64,000 bases of DNA, taken from Paratrimastix pyriformis (Eukaryota; Preaxostyla; Paratrimastigidae). Shown piece by piece: positions 11,619-23,176 of the stretch. The stretch covers positions 109,501 to 173,500 of the forward strand of contig JAPMOS010000060.1 in NCBI GenBank assembly GCA_027972325.1, in the 5' to 3' direction. Every line of letters starts with the position of its first letter. Position 1 is the first letter of the stretch. The notes under the pieces are model-generated. The model worked only from the letters and a program-made list of their open reading frames with translations. It was not told the origin of the DNA and did not search any database. Position numbers and translations under genes: made by a program.

Positions 11619-11832
11619 CACGAGAATAGGGAGGAGGAACGACGGGTCGATGCGGCATGCCGGCGGCGCCAACTGGGACAGGGACGGACGGGTTTTTCGA
11701 GATCAAAGGGGGTCAAAAAAAAAACCAATGTAACAACAACGCAGAAAACAAGCGAAACAAGGGAGAAAAAGAGGGGAGGAGGAGGGGCAGTTGGAATCTA
11801 TACACATGCCGCCAGGCCAGATCCGACTGGGC

Positions 11833-13125
11833 TCAGTTGATGATGGCGGGTGCGTGGGACATGTGGAGGCCGGTGTCTGTGGAGACCCCGTGGCGCTGCT
11901 TGAGGACGTTCTCCTGGCGGGCGGTGGCCTGGTGGAGCTGCTCCAGCTCGGCGGCCCCCAGGGGCTGCTCGGGCAGCTGATCCCGGTTGAGCTCGCGCAG
12001 CATGAAGTAGTACTGGGCGTACCTGCGGGGCGGGCGGTGGCAACGCCATGGGGGGAATGGATACGGATGAGGAGTGGTGATATGGTGATGTTTGGTGGTG
12101 ATGTTTGGTGGTGATGTTTGGTGGCGATGTTTGGTGGGTGATGTTGATGGATGCTGCCGATGATGGCGCTGAAGATGATTGGATTGGTTGACAAAGACGA
12201 TTGATGATGACCCAGCACCCAACCAAAGCGATACCGCAAGAGGAAATGTGACGCGGCGGCGGGGGTGACGTGTGGGGGTGGGGCACGGAACTGTTGGGGG
12301 GTGAGTGACGTCGAAGGTCATCAGCTGGAGCATGAGCAGCTCCATCTTGTTGATCTCGGCCAGCGTGATCCAGGGGAAGCTGTCGCTCAGGTCCACGTTC
12401 CACGGGGCCTCATCGTGGAAGACCTGGGGTGAGGGATGGGCAGCATGACCCAGGGATGAGCGAAATGAGCCGGATCTCGTGGAAAAGCTGGCAACCTGTA
12501 GGTGTGGCACGAGGCAGACCTTGCCAGCGAGCATAATGGCCGACATGATGGTGCGGCGCCAGGTGGAGGGGTGCAGGGTGAGGCGGCGCCCACCCTGGTT
12601 GAGCCGTTCCAGGTAAGCCAAGCACATCACGTGGCAAATGGGGTTGAGTTCAAGCTTCTTCACAATCCCATTCATGAAAAGGTAAATCTCATCGGTTGCG
12701 GGAACCCCGCTGTGGCGGGGCAGATTTGGGATGTTGAGGGGATGATAGTCTTCCGAGAACATGATCGGAAGAACCGGATGGCCCATCTGGAGACCAACCT
12801 CGATCATCTCCCGGACTTTAATGCACACGCTCCGCAGGAGCTCCTCCGGTCGGGAGATGGAGTTTGTGGTGATGAGAGTGCTGGTGGAGGATGCCTTTCG
12901 GGCTGGGGTATTGTCGAAACGTCTCAAGCCCTTGTATTTGTCGCGAGGAGCTTGGGCAACAGGCATGCCACCACCCGGGTGAAGAGGTGCCGGGGGCATG
13001 GTCGGGACGACACCTGGTGCCGCCGCTGGTGGAGGAACAGTCGCAGCAGTCGCCAATTGAGGGTGAAGCAGAGACGCCGAAACGGGAGGGCGCATAGGAA
13101 CGGGTGCTCCTGGACGGGGCTGCAT
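11833..13125 (-). CDS. CCNY: Cyclin Y-like protein
   Basis: Cyclin of the cyclin Y/Pcl group, which activates PFTAIRE-type CDKs at membranes. Exons 13125-12520, 12423-12287 and 12022-11833 join in frame to about 310 residues. After a Pro-rich N-terminus the cyclin box shows DEIYLFMNGIVKKLELN, CLAYLERLNQGGRRLTLHPS and WRRTIMSAIMLAGKV, then FHDEAPWNVDLSDSFPWITL, INKMELLMLQLMTFDV and YAQYYFMLRELN. The order and spacing match cyclin Y closely, and the tail ends in PAIIN, close to the PAIIS end of animal cyclin Y. The myristoylation start MG of animal cyclin Y is absent. The first donor is GTCTGC; the second is poorly defined (probably GTGCCC). The second intron contains a tggtggtgatgtt repeat at about 12066-12146. 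Confidence 0.88.
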   Translation of the reverse strand: MQPRPGAPVPMRPPVSASLLHPQLATAATVPPPAAAPGVVPTMPPAPLHPGGGMPVAQAPRDKYKGLRRFDNTPARKASSTSTLITTNSISRPEELLRSVCIKVREMIEVGLQMGHPVLPIMFSEDYHPLNIPNLPRHSGVPATDEIYLFMNGIVKKLELNPICHVMCLAYLERLNQGGRRLTLHPSTWRRTIMSAIMLAGKVCLVPHLQVASFSTRSGSFRSSLGHAAHPSPQVFHDEAPWNVDLSDSFPWITLAEINKMELLMLQLMTFDVTHPPTVPCPTPTRHPRRRVTFPLAVSLWLGAGSSSIVFVNQSNHLQRHHRQHPSTSPTKHRHQTSPPNITTKHHHITTPHPYPFPPWRCHRPPRRYAQYYFMLRELNRDQLPEQPLGAAELEQLHQATARQENVLKQRHGVSTDTGLHMSHAPAIIN

Positions 13126-13358
13126 CTGAACTGAAGGGGAAAATAAGGTTGTCGTGCCCTGTCTCTGCTGGCTGTGCCCGGCTGGAATTCACTTTTCCGG
13201 CTTGAGCTTTTGCTTTTTGATGTTTTTTGGGGAGGTGTTTTGTTTTTTGTTCTCCACCATGATGGAGACACTTAAAAAATAGTACAATCGTCCGAATACA
13301 ACCAACAAAACAAAAACAATCATCCACACACAAAAAAAACTTCAAAAGGAAATTACAC
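13126..13358. other. Intergenic gap, AT-rich
   Basis: This 233-bp A/T-rich region lies between the cyclin Y start and the kinesin stop. It has T runs and A runs near 13205-13260 and 13300-13345. Nothing coding is supported. Confidence 0.5.
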
Positions 13359-15358
13359 TCATCGTCTACTGCTCAAGTACCCCTCCAGTGATGGCGGAGG
13401 TGGAGGTGGAGCCCGCACGGGAGCCTGCGGCACAGCAGATGGGGTCGACTTTTTGGCGGTGGCCAGCTCGCTGGCTTGGCGCTTCTGCTGCAGCTGCCGG
13501 AGCAGGTCGGCGAGGTGGGACGATGGGCCGGCCTGGACCCGTTCCAGAAGGGCTTCCACAGCCCCCCCGCCACCTGCCTGGGGTTGGGACGGGGACTGAG
13601 TCGGGGGCTGGGGCTGCAGCTGGGGCTGCAGGGATGGCTGATGGCGAGGCAGCGGGTCGGTTTGCCGCTCGTCGGGGGGCATCTCGTGCAGCTCGAGGTC
13701 GTCGTCTTCATGGGCCGCCTCAAAGGCCTCGGCCCGGTACCCCTCCGGGCCATCCTGGGCCTCCTCGGGGGCCAGGGCCAGGGGTGGCAGGTCGGCCTCG
13801 GGGGGGCGCCCGTCGTCGCTCTCCCCGGGGTTGGGCGGCAGGTACTCGCGCGGCGTGACGGGCGGGCTGATCGTCAACGGGTCCTGCTGCTCCTGCTGAC
13901 GGGCCGGGTCGAGGGCCGCCTCGTGGGCCGGCCGGGCAGACCAGCCCGTGGCCGAGGTGGGCGAGAGGGGCCCTGGCGGGGTGGCGTCCTCGGCCTCGGC
14001 AGGCCCGGCCCAGCCCTCACCCGCGGGGGACGGCGGAGGCTGCTCCTCCTGTGGCCGCAACGGGTTGTCATCCTCCCCAGGGGCCGGGCCGGCCGGACCT
14101 TCCTGTTGTTGCTGCTGCTGCTCGGCTGGTTGCGGCTGCAATTGGTGCTGTTGTTGGTGCTGGCGCAGGGACGTGGGCCGCCGGGCGCTCACGGGGCCGC
14201 GGCGGGCCGAGAGCGGCACCTGGCGACCGCCCGTCGCTGTGGTGCGGGGGGCTGCGGCCCGGCTTCCAAGGCGAGGCGTGCGCCCCAGGGTGGCGGTGGC
14301 GGCGGTGAGGGCGGGGGCCGGGGCGGCCGGGGCCAGGGGCCCGCCGGGTGCGACGCCCAGCTGGCGCTCGTAGCGGCCGATCACGGCCATGCTCTGCCGC
14401 AGCCGCGTCTGGGGCCGCCGCCGCGACGAGGGCCGGCAACGGATGGGAACGGAGAAGAGGGGAAGGGAGGGGAGGCCGAATGAGCGACCAGTCGGCCGCC
14501 AGCATGCCAACGGATGGCAGCGAGCGGAGGGAAGGGAAGGTGGTGGGGAAGAGAGAGTAGGTCGGAAGAGCGTGGGCCCGAGTCCGAGCGACCCGCCCTG
14601 ACAGGCCCGCCCTCCGCGGACCCCAAGGATGGGGAAGGGGCAGCGCGGGGGGCGTGGGGGAGACCTGGAGGTCGTCGTTCTCCTTGGTCAGCCGGCGGAC
14701 GGCCAGGGCGCGCTGCTTGAGGCGCTCCCGCAGCTGCTCACACTCCCCACGCGCCTGGGCGGCCGCCTCCTGCTCCCGCCGCAGGGCCGCCTCCATCGCC
14801 ACCTGTGCCCCCGCCCCGCAGGCAGCCACCACCCCCCAGGTGCCCCAAAGGGTGACTGGGCGCCCTCGGAGGAACGGATTCGGACAGGGCGGCGATCGGC
14901 CATCCACTGGCCGGTGTGTGCCTCTCTGTGTGGCAGGCGGCAGGCGCCCCTGAGTGCTGAGTGTGTGTCTCTGTGTGCTGCAGGTGCGCCCAGGTGGTGG
15001 GCGGAGGGCGGGACCTTCTCCACGTGGAAATCGCGTGCCTCCTGGGTGGCGCGGGCGAGGCGGCGCCTGAGGGTCCCCACCAATGCCGCCGCGTCCATGG
15101 TGGCCCCGCTGTCTGCGCTGGTCGCCCCGGGCGATTCGGGGCCTGGGGCCGCCTGCGGGTCGGCCGGCCACTCCTGCGCCCCCGGCCCCTGACGCCCGGG
15201 GGGTGGCCCGATGTAGGGCACCACAGCTGCCGCCTGGGCCGCCGCCGCGGCTGCGGCTGCGGCATCGGACGGCAGAGGGCGGCGGACGGTTGGCGGGCCG
15301 GGCCGCTTGGCGGGGGGCGATCCCGACCGGGCCGCGTAGCACCCGCTCCTGCGACCGC

Positions 15359-15399
<41 letters not shown>

Positions 15400-16673
15400 G
15401 GAGCCTCCCGGTCCTCCCGAGATGGGCGACGCGGGCCGGTTGGGGGAGGGGCGACAGCGGGGGCGGCCAGCCGGACGGGGCTTAGCCGAGTGTGGTGGGG
15501 CGGCGGGGGCGGCACGCGCTGCAGCAACAGGCCGGCCGCGTCCTCATCCTCCTCCTGGTCGTCAGACGGGGCCTGTGGGGCCGCCTCGTCGCCGCCCCAG
15601 TCCGGCAGGTCGACCGGCTGCTGTTGCTGGTCCCAGGCGTCGGGGGCGGCCCCGGACCCGGGGGGCAGGAGGGCGGTCTGTGCCATCGGCATCATCCGCG
15701 CGGGGGCGGGGGCGGTCGGGTGCGGGGCGGGCTGTGGCGGGGGCGGGGCGGCCGTCAGGTAAGCCTCGTCCTCGTCGTCCCCGTCCCGGTCGCGCCCGTC
15801 GAGAATCTCGGGCGGGGGCGCCCCCGCCTGCTGGGCCTGGGCCGCAAGGGTCAGCGCCGCCGCCCGCGAGGCCGCCACGATGGCCGCCGGGCGGGCGGGG
15901 TTGCTCTTAAGGGGCGAGGCCCACAGGGCGATCCGCACCGGGGGGGCAGCCGCCCCGGCCGGGTTGGGGTTGGGGGCCGGGTTGGGCACCAGGGCAGGCA
16001 TGACCACGGGGGCCGGCGGGCCTCCCTGCGGCGGCGGCTGGGCGGGCGGCGGCGCCTGGGGGAAGCCAGCAGGTGGGCCCGAGGGAGTGGCCCAGGCCTG
16101 CCCCAGCAAACCATACAAGGCACAGAGCCACAAAGGGCGAGTCAGGTCGGCTGCGCCGTCCTTAGCCCCAGCCCCAGCCCCAGCCCCCCCAGCCCCCCAG
16201 GTGGCGACCTGGGGCGGTATGTCGGCCGATGTGGGTGCCGATGCCGTGCCGGGGGCTGCTGGTTGGAGAGCAGGGGCCGCATCCTGGGGGACGGCAGCCC
16301 CCTCGGGCAGCAGCATGTCGAGCGGCTCGCCCGTCTCGTCGCCCCCTGACCCAGCCCCCGACCCAGCCCCCGACCCAGCCCCTGCACCGGCCGGCTCTGA
16401 TCGCAGGCCCGTTGGGGCCCCTTGCTCCTGGAGGATGGGGGGGGGGGGGGGGGGAGGAGGAGGGGGGGGAGGGATGCACATTGCGTTCAAGGGGCGGGGC
16501 GGCGGGCATGGGGGGGGGGGGGGGGGGGGCTGCGGACCTGCTGGCCGGGTCTCAGGGTGGCGCCCATGTCGAGGCTGCCGCTCCGGCTGCGGCTCTGGGC
16601 GGGGGCGGGGGCGGGGGCGGCGGCCATCATCCCCGCAGGCGTGGCGGTGGCCCCCCTGGCTGACCATCCCTCC

Positions 16674-16705
<32 letters not shown>

Positions 16706-19196
16706 ACGGCGCGTGGGGACAGCGGCCGTGCCGGGCAGGGGCACCGACAGGGGCGGCGGGCACTCGCCTGGGGCCGGGTAGGCGTGCTGGGCGGGTGCGG
16801 GCAGGCGTTGCATGCGGGCGGCGAGCTGCAGGACGGCCGCCGGGTCGGCGAACGTGGGGCTGGTCGGCCCCAGGGTCACCAGCAGCGCGCAGCGGGCCTG
16901 CCCGCACAGGCTGGCCGCATAGGCGACGGCAGGGCAGACGTGGAGAGCCGGAGGAACAGCCAACAACCCGGATGCCCATCCCATGCCCATCCCAGCCCAT
17001 CCCATGCCCAGATGAAAGTTGGGTCAGTCGGGTGAGCTCGCATCCCCATGGGGGCCCAAGCACCCAGATTAGTGGCATGATGGACGGCATGATGGGCGGG
17101 ATGATGGGCGGGATGATGGGCGGGATGATGGGCGGGATGATGGGCGGGATGATGGGCGGCATGATGGGCGGGATGATGGGCGGGATGATGGGCGGGATGA
17201 TGGGCGGCAGGATGGACGGCATAATGGGCGGCAGGATGGACGGCATGATGGGCGGCATGATGGGCGGCATGATGGGCGGGATGATGGGCGGGATGATGGG
17301 CGGCATGATGGGCGGGATGGGGGCGGCGGACCATGGGCGCAGGAGGGCGGTCAGCTTGGACTTGTGGAAGGGCACGTGAGGCTGCCGCCGCTCCAGCGCC
17401 CCAACCTGCAGATGCGTCCCCGGCCGCCCAGTGGGATGGACATCAGCAAATGGGCGAATGGGCACGTTCATGAGCATGCAGCGAAGCGGGCCAACAGGGG
17501 GGCGGGGCCCAGGCGGCCCCGGGAGCCAACCGTCCCAGGGCGCGCGTGAGGGTGGCAGAGGGCAGACCACAGCCGCCAGTGCGCAAAGGGAGGGCCCGTT
17601 GGGGGTGGCGGCTGCGGGGCCCGATCCGGACGGGCCGCCCGCACCGGCATCGGGTGTCCCGGAGCCCGCGGCCGCCAGAAGGCAGTCGGGGAGGCCCTCG
17701 CAGCCGGCCAGCAGCACCAGCCGCAGGCAGGACGACCGGGTGGCCACCCAGCCGGCCCCGGGCTCCGTCCAGGGCCCGCCCTCGCCCTCGGCGGCGATGG
17801 TGAAGACGGTCCGCGGCTCCTGGTGCTCCGCCAGGATGGGTGCCCCCGCCCCCGCCGGGGCCTCCTCGGGGGCCGCCGATGGGACGACCGCCAGGACCCC
17901 CGTGGCGGCCGTGCTGGGCGACAGGGCCGAGGGCGGCCGCCAGGGGTGCCGGGTGGGCGAGGCTGCGGCCCCCCACGCGTGGTCCCGAGCACCCATCCGA
18001 TGGAGACCCAGCAGTGAGGATTGCGGGCCCCATGGGGGGGAGGGTCCATCCGATGACGGAGCGCAGCGTGCGGTGGCGAGAGCCGGGGGGTGAGGTCGAC
18101 GGGGATGAGGGTGATGCTCCCAAGGGGTGGCGACGGCTGGCGGCTAGCGAGACGGACCGCTCCGGGCCGGGGGCTGCCTGGGGGCTGGGGGCGCGAGGCC
18201 CTGGCGGGCGTACTGGTGCAGAGTCAACCCCACCACCAGGTGGGACTTCCGGGGCCGGTGCTCCTCGAAGACCCTGGCAGGACCCACCGGCAGGCAGCCC
18301 TCCCGTGAGCCAGGCAGACAGGCAGCGCGGTTGCGTGGGCGTTTGCATGGGCATGGGCGCATGTGCGCCGGTTGCGGGTGGTGGCGCGGTAGGGCAGTAG
18401 CTGGGGACGAGGGCGGGGTGCGGACCGGAGGGTCTGCTCGAGGTCGGCCAGCGAGGCGATGGGCCGCCAGGAGAGGCCCTCCACCACCGGGCCCTGGCGC
18501 CGGTCCTCGCGCACCCGCAGGGCGGCCCCGCCGTACCGGAGCATGTCCGTGATGACTGCGTCACCCCAAATCCAGCAGGCCCGGCCCGGCCATGTCCGGG
18601 GGCACACGGAAAGGATGAGCGGTAGGTGAGGAAGGAGGAGGAGGAGGAGGAGGAGGAGGTGGGGGAGGGGGGCCGACCTTCGGCGTGGATCTGGTAGATG
18701 GATAAGCGGAGCTGGTGGCACAGGTGCGGCCGCATGATCCGGTCCTGCTCAATGGCTGAGGGGCGGGGAGGCCGTGCGTGAGGTGGCCCGAGCGGGGCGA
18801 TGAACAGACTCTTCAAGAGTGCGGCGACCGAGAAATAGATCATCCCTGGCTCGTGATAATTCCCAAAGCATGTATGTGTCCGTCCGGTACCCGTAAGGCC
18901 CATCAAAACGACCGTGGCATCCTCACCCTACAGGGCCGCGGTCCATCAAGTGAGGCGAAAGACAACCGGACCTTGTAGGCCGAATCAACGGCGGGCTGGA
19001 AAAAGGAATCAAAGATATGTTGCTGATCGACATTATCCGCCACACAGTCGGTGCTGGAAACCGTGACGGAGTACTGCCGACCGCGCCCTCCAATCTCGGC
19101 GACGGCGACCTCGGAGGACCCCAAAGAAATATCGGCGTTATGCTTTTTAAGACGCTCATCACTCAACGGCGGGCGTATACGAAAGAATACGCGCAT
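13359..19196 (-). CDS. Divergent kinesin-like protein with long low-complexity tail
   Basis: N-terminal kinesin motor fold, then a long disordered tail. The ATG at 19196 opens MRVFFRIRPPLSDERLKKHN, the usual motor start. Later blocks are VLMGLTGTGRTHTCFG (P-loop, near 18905), ITDMLRYGGAALRVREDRRQ, VVEGLSWRPIASLADLEQTL, RPRKSHLVVGLTLHQY, ITLIPVDLTPRLSP and HVPFHKSKLTALLRPWSA (near 17355). P-loop Lys is Arg; the switch I SSRSH and switch II DLAGSE equivalents are also changed, so ATPase activity is doubtful. The tail has a poly-Q run encoded at about 15360-15400, acidic and Pro/Ala-rich parts, a coiled coil (LRREQEAAAQARGECEQLRE, near 14770) and the end LEGYLSSRR. An intron near 17085-17325 is a 12-nt repeat array. 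Motor assignment is firm; exon edges around 18300-17950 are not. Confidence 0.78.
17083..17325. repeat. 12-nt minisatellite in kinesin intron
   Basis: About 20 copies of atgatgggcggg with variants. The array is reached within a few bases of a minus-strand GTCCGC donor. Confidence 0.95.
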
Positions 19197-19371
19197 TCCG
19201 GCTGGAAACCGAAAACGCACCGACTGAGATTAGTCTGAGATCCCCAAAGGTCACTCGACGATGACAGCTTTGACAGTTTCTTTTTCCCCAGCCCGGTGCG
19301 CCCATGAAGCAGGCGGTATCGTCCAAACGCGAACACATGATCTTGCGATCGTGGTGCGAAATTGTTGTCGG
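19197..19371. other. Short intergenic gap between alpha-tubulin and kinesin genes
   Basis: This 175-bp gap lies between the alpha-tubulin stop and the kinesin ATG. A short minus-strand frame here holds GLGKKKLSKLSSSS, but no exon signals support it. It probably holds the kinesin promoter. Confidence 0.4.
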
Positions 19372-21338
19372 TCAATCTTCCACCTCCGCCACTTGCACTT
19401 TACTTGCGTCGTCGGCCTTTTGGTTCTCGACGGTCAGCTCGAGGTAGTCTTTCTCCAATGTTGCCAAATCCTCTCGAGCTTCGGCAAATTCTCCCTCCTC
19501 CATGCCTTCGCCAACGTACCAGTGGACGAAAGCGCGCTTCGCAAACATCAGATCGAACTTGTGGTCAACACGCGAAAAAACTTCCGCTACGGCAGTGCTG
19601 TTGGCGATCATGCACACCGCTCGTTGCACCCGAGCAAGATCTCCATCTGGGATTGCTGTGGGCGGCTGAAAGTTCAATCCGCACTTGAACCCTGAAAAAG
19701 GAGACTCGTTTGGTGATGGTGACTCGATAGCGCACAGACCCGTCGGGCACCAATCCACGAACTGGACAGTTTTGTGACTTTTGATACTGGCCACGGCCAG
19801 GTTGACGTCTTTGGGGACAACGTCGCCTCGAAAGTTGAGGCAGCACTGGACAAAAGGAGTCGAAAGGTGGGAGACGCCTGCAGACCGCCATATACTGGCC
19901 ACGGCGTGGGTCGATGTTGGCCTGCGGGAGGGTGTATGATAATGATAATGATAATGATGATGATGATTGGATGATGATGATGCCTGACTGGCTGATGATG
20001 ATGATGACTGGATGATGATGATGATGATGATCGGATGATGTTGATGATGATGACCATGTTGATGATGGATGACCATGTTGATGATGGATGACCATGTTGA
20101 TGATGGATGACCATGTTGATGATGGATGACCATGTTGATGATGATGACCATGTTGATGATGATGATGATGACCATGTTGATGATGATGATGATGACCATG
20201 TTGATGATGATGATGATGACCATGTTGATGATGATGATGATGACCATGTTGATGATGATGACCAGGTTGATGATGATGATGATGACCATGTTGATGATGA
20301 TGACCAGGTTGATGATGATGACCAGGTTGATGATGATGACCAGGTTGATGAGCTGGGAGGCGGAACAAGGGACAGTTTTCCGACCATCATTGACGTTGGC
20401 TCGAAGGCTGCATTTGCAAGCTCAGAAACGGAGAGCGCCTCATGGCCAGCCCGCTCCGTGCTCATCATCGGGGCGTACGAGGCGAGCATAAAATGGACAC
20501 GTGGGAAGGGAACAAGGTTGGTCTGAAACTCGCTCACGTCCACATTAAGAGCACCTTGGAATCTCACCGAGGCCGTCAGCGACGAAACAACCTGGGCCAC
20601 AATCCGGTTGAGGTTGAGATACGTGGGGGCCTCGACGTCCAGCCGCTGACGGCAGATGGAATAGAGTGCCTCGTTTTCGAGAAGGACCGCCACATTCACC
20701 AACTCCAGCAATGAATGTGTAGAAAGGACCGCGTTGTACGGCTCCACCACCGCCGTGGAGATTTGCGGAGAGGGGTAAACAGTGAATGCTAACCTCGGCC
20801 GGCGCTCGTAGTCGACCATAAGTTTGTCGAGGATGAGTGAGGTGAGCCCAGATCCTGTCCCGCCACCCACCGAGCTGAACACCAGAAACCCCTGGAGGTT
20901 TTCGCACGCTTCCGTGAATCGCCGCACTCGATCGAGAACTCGCAGCAGGATTTCTTTGCCCACAGTGTAATGGCTGATCGGCGGTGGAGGTGAAGATCAT
21001 TGTTGCTGTGAATAGACAGACCCTCGAGCGAAATTATTCGCCGCGTCTTCGGTGCCTGTCATGAGTTGGTCTGGAGCGAATAGCTGGCGATAAGTCCCTC
21101 TTGACAATTCATCGACGACAGATGGCTCAAGGTCGAGAAAAAGGGCCCGAGGAACATAGCGACCCGAGTTGGTTTCAGAGAAAAATGTCCCCACGGACTC
21201 ATCGTCGGTTCCCAATTTGTCCGTTGCAAGAATTTCACCGTTCGGTGTAATGTGATGTTCCAGACAGAAAAGCTCCCAACAGGACGCTCCCATCTGAACC
21301 CCTGCTTGGCCAATATGAAGGGAAATCACTTCGCGCAT
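19372..21338 (-). CDS. Divergent alpha-tubulin
   Basis: Alpha-tubulin subunit of microtubules and the axoneme, about 455 residues. Exons 21338-21022, 20973-20385, 19921-19886, 19845-19740 and 19691-19372 sum to 456 codons in one frame. It opens [17 protein letters not shown], has the nucleotide loop GGGTGSG, the alpha-specific GTPase-activating Glu in [16 protein letters not shown], and FVDWCPTG and [18 protein letters not shown] near the end. Loop sequences differ from standard alpha-tubulin, and the tail ([15 protein letters not shown]) lacks the usual Glu-rich stretch and final Tyr. Donors are GTCTGT, GTCGGA, GTCTGC and GTCTGT. The third exon is only 36 nt. The second intron (about 460 nt) is mostly a gatgatgatgaccatgtt repeat. 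It could be a minor isotype for a special microtubule set. Confidence 0.95.
19932..20350. repeat. gatgatgacc repeat filling the second alpha-tubulin intron
   Basis: Trinucleotide GAT units broken by gaccatgtt and gaccaggtt. The exons on both sides are fixed by protein continuity, so the array is intronic. Confidence 0.95.
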
Positions 21339-22101
21339 TGGAAACGCCCTCTGGATGCTCTCCGGCACAATCAGGCATTGCTGTGCTTCCACCTGGCACT
21401 GCAGTCAGTCTCGAGACACACGGAAAACCAGGAAAGTTCCTCACTTTTTTTGAATTTTCAAACTTATTACAACTTTTTTGATTTTCACGAAATCTGCCAT
21501 TTTTTGGGGGCTCTTGATCTCGCGAACCATCCCTCCAAACCGAACAGAAACTGCACGGGGATCTACAGCAGGAGGTGGGGCAGCTAGGGTGGCTTTTTGA
21601 CGCGGGAGCGATGTGCGGTTGGTGCGGGGCCAGCAGGTGAAGATCGGCCGGGAAAGGGTCAAGTTGCGAAATGTTTGAAAAGTTGAAAAGATTCAAAAAA
21701 AAAAGTGCGGAAATTACTTGAGTTTCCGTGTGTCTTCGTTAACGAGGAGAATTGCGAGGAGAATTGCGAGGAGAATTGCGAGGAGAACTAGGCGAGGAGA
21801 ATTGCGTGCTGGTGGTCAGGCTGCCGAGATTGGTTCTTCCCTTGTCGGCAAAAATGCCGCGGATATTTCTCTGGCAATCGCAATGCCTGTCGCCTGAGGA
21901 GAAGGCTATTTTTTTTTTTTGGGAAGGACGCATACTCAAAAAAAACAAAGCGGCAGAAAGAGAACCACCAAGGAGGTGGAAGCGCGGAGGGAGAAGCGCC
22001 AAACCACAGAGAACACGGGGCGAAACGACCCGTGGACACACGGGAAGCCCAACACAAACACCCGACATGCACACCCGATACAGAGAGGACACAACCAGTC
22101 G
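21339..22101. other. AT-richer intergenic region
   Basis: This 763-bp gap, upstream of the alpha-tubulin, is much less GC-rich than the exons. A gaggagaattgc unit occurs four times or so near 21744-21800, and a T-run lies near 21910-21920. The adjacent minus-strand gene ends at 22102, so the region holds its 3' end and the tubulin promoter. No gene is supported. Confidence 0.5.
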
Positions 22102-22991
22102 CTAAGACTGGAGGAGCTCGTCCGTCGGGCCCTCGGCGACCGGGGGTGTGGGAGCGTCGTCATCCTTGGCAGGGGTCGCACTACTGCCCTCCCATTTGGG
22201 CGAGGGGCCCCGGATCGGGGTGCTCACGGCAACAGCGGGGGAGCATAACGATGATCCGGGGGTCTGGGGGAGAGCCGCCAAGGGGGACGGGGATCGGGCG
22301 GCGAGGAGGAGGGGCACACGGTAGCTCGGGCCCTCCTGGCCGGGGGGAAGCAGACCCCTCCGGGTGGCGTAGACGTCCGTCGCGTAGAGCAGCGATGACA
22401 TGCTCATGCAGCCCAGCCAGGCCGCCAGCACGTTGGCGAAGTAGGCCCCGCCCCGGGTGCGGCAGTCGTAGTTGCGGGTGGTGAACTCCTGCCGCTGGGC
22501 GAAGACGATCTCGTCAAAAGAGCACTCGAAAGTGCTGTCGACTTGAGCAATGAGGGTCATAATTTCCCGTGGAGAACGCCGGGCGCGTGCAACTTTGCAG
22601 GCATCGTAGGGCAGCTTGGTGCCGGTGCCATGCTGGACGCCCGCATATGGCGAGAAGAGGAAAAAGTGCAAACGATTCTGAAAAACAAGAATAAGATCCA
22701 AGGGCCGTAAAACAACCTCGCCCAGACCTGAAATACCAGGATGAGGAGTGGATGATGATGTTGTTCAGCGGGCAAAGAGGGGTCGAAATAGAGTGGAGCC
22801 AGTTTCTGAGAAACAACACGCTGACAAAGGAGAATGTCCCCATCTGAGAATTCAAGGTCATCGGCGCCAGGGAAAAATCCGGGCAGAGAAATGGCGCTCA
22901 GTGGGAAATCGTCAAGATGATTGAGAAGTTGTGCCACTTGAGAAAAATTCTCGGATGCACGAAGCGTGGGTGTGTATACGATGCCCGCCAT
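22102..22991 (-). CDS. Hypothetical protein, unknown family
   Basis: Two exons, 22991-22728 and 22677-22102, give about 279 residues; the intron is 50 nt (donor GTCTGG, acceptor TTTCAG). The protein starts MAGIVYTPTLRASENF. The first half is acidic with a hydrophobic HPLLILVF stretch continuing over the splice into NRLHFFLFSPYAG. The middle contains FDEIVFAQRQEFTTRNYD and GGAYFANVLAAWLGCMSMSS, and the last 90 residues are Pro/Ser-rich and probably disordered. I recognise no family. It is divergent from the FAM227-type gene with 185 bp between starts, so the two may share a promoter. The good splice phase and protein-like composition make it a real gene; its role is unknown. Confidence 0.65.
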
Positions 22992-23176
22992 CGATCCGCA
23001 AACGACTCGAGATTGCGCGACAGGAACGCGACGAGTTTAGAGAACCCTTTGGGTGGAGTAAGCTAATCGTTTTTAACGTCTTCAGCGGTTTTTGTGAATT
23101 TTAACGGGATTTTTGTGGTCTGTGGGATAACATTGGTTGCTGTGTGCTTATCCGTTTAGATTTATCGAGTTGCTCC
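22992..23176. promoter_or_regulatory. Probable bidirectional promoter
   Basis: This 185-bp, AT-richer gap separates two head-to-head ATG codons (22991 minus, 23177 plus). No TATA box is obvious. The promoter role is inferred from gene order only. Confidence 0.4.

Noticed and set aside
19932-20350. CRISPR-like look of the gatgatgacc and other arrays
   Set aside because: Units are directly tandem with no unique spacers of constant length, and the setting is an intron of a eukaryotic gene.
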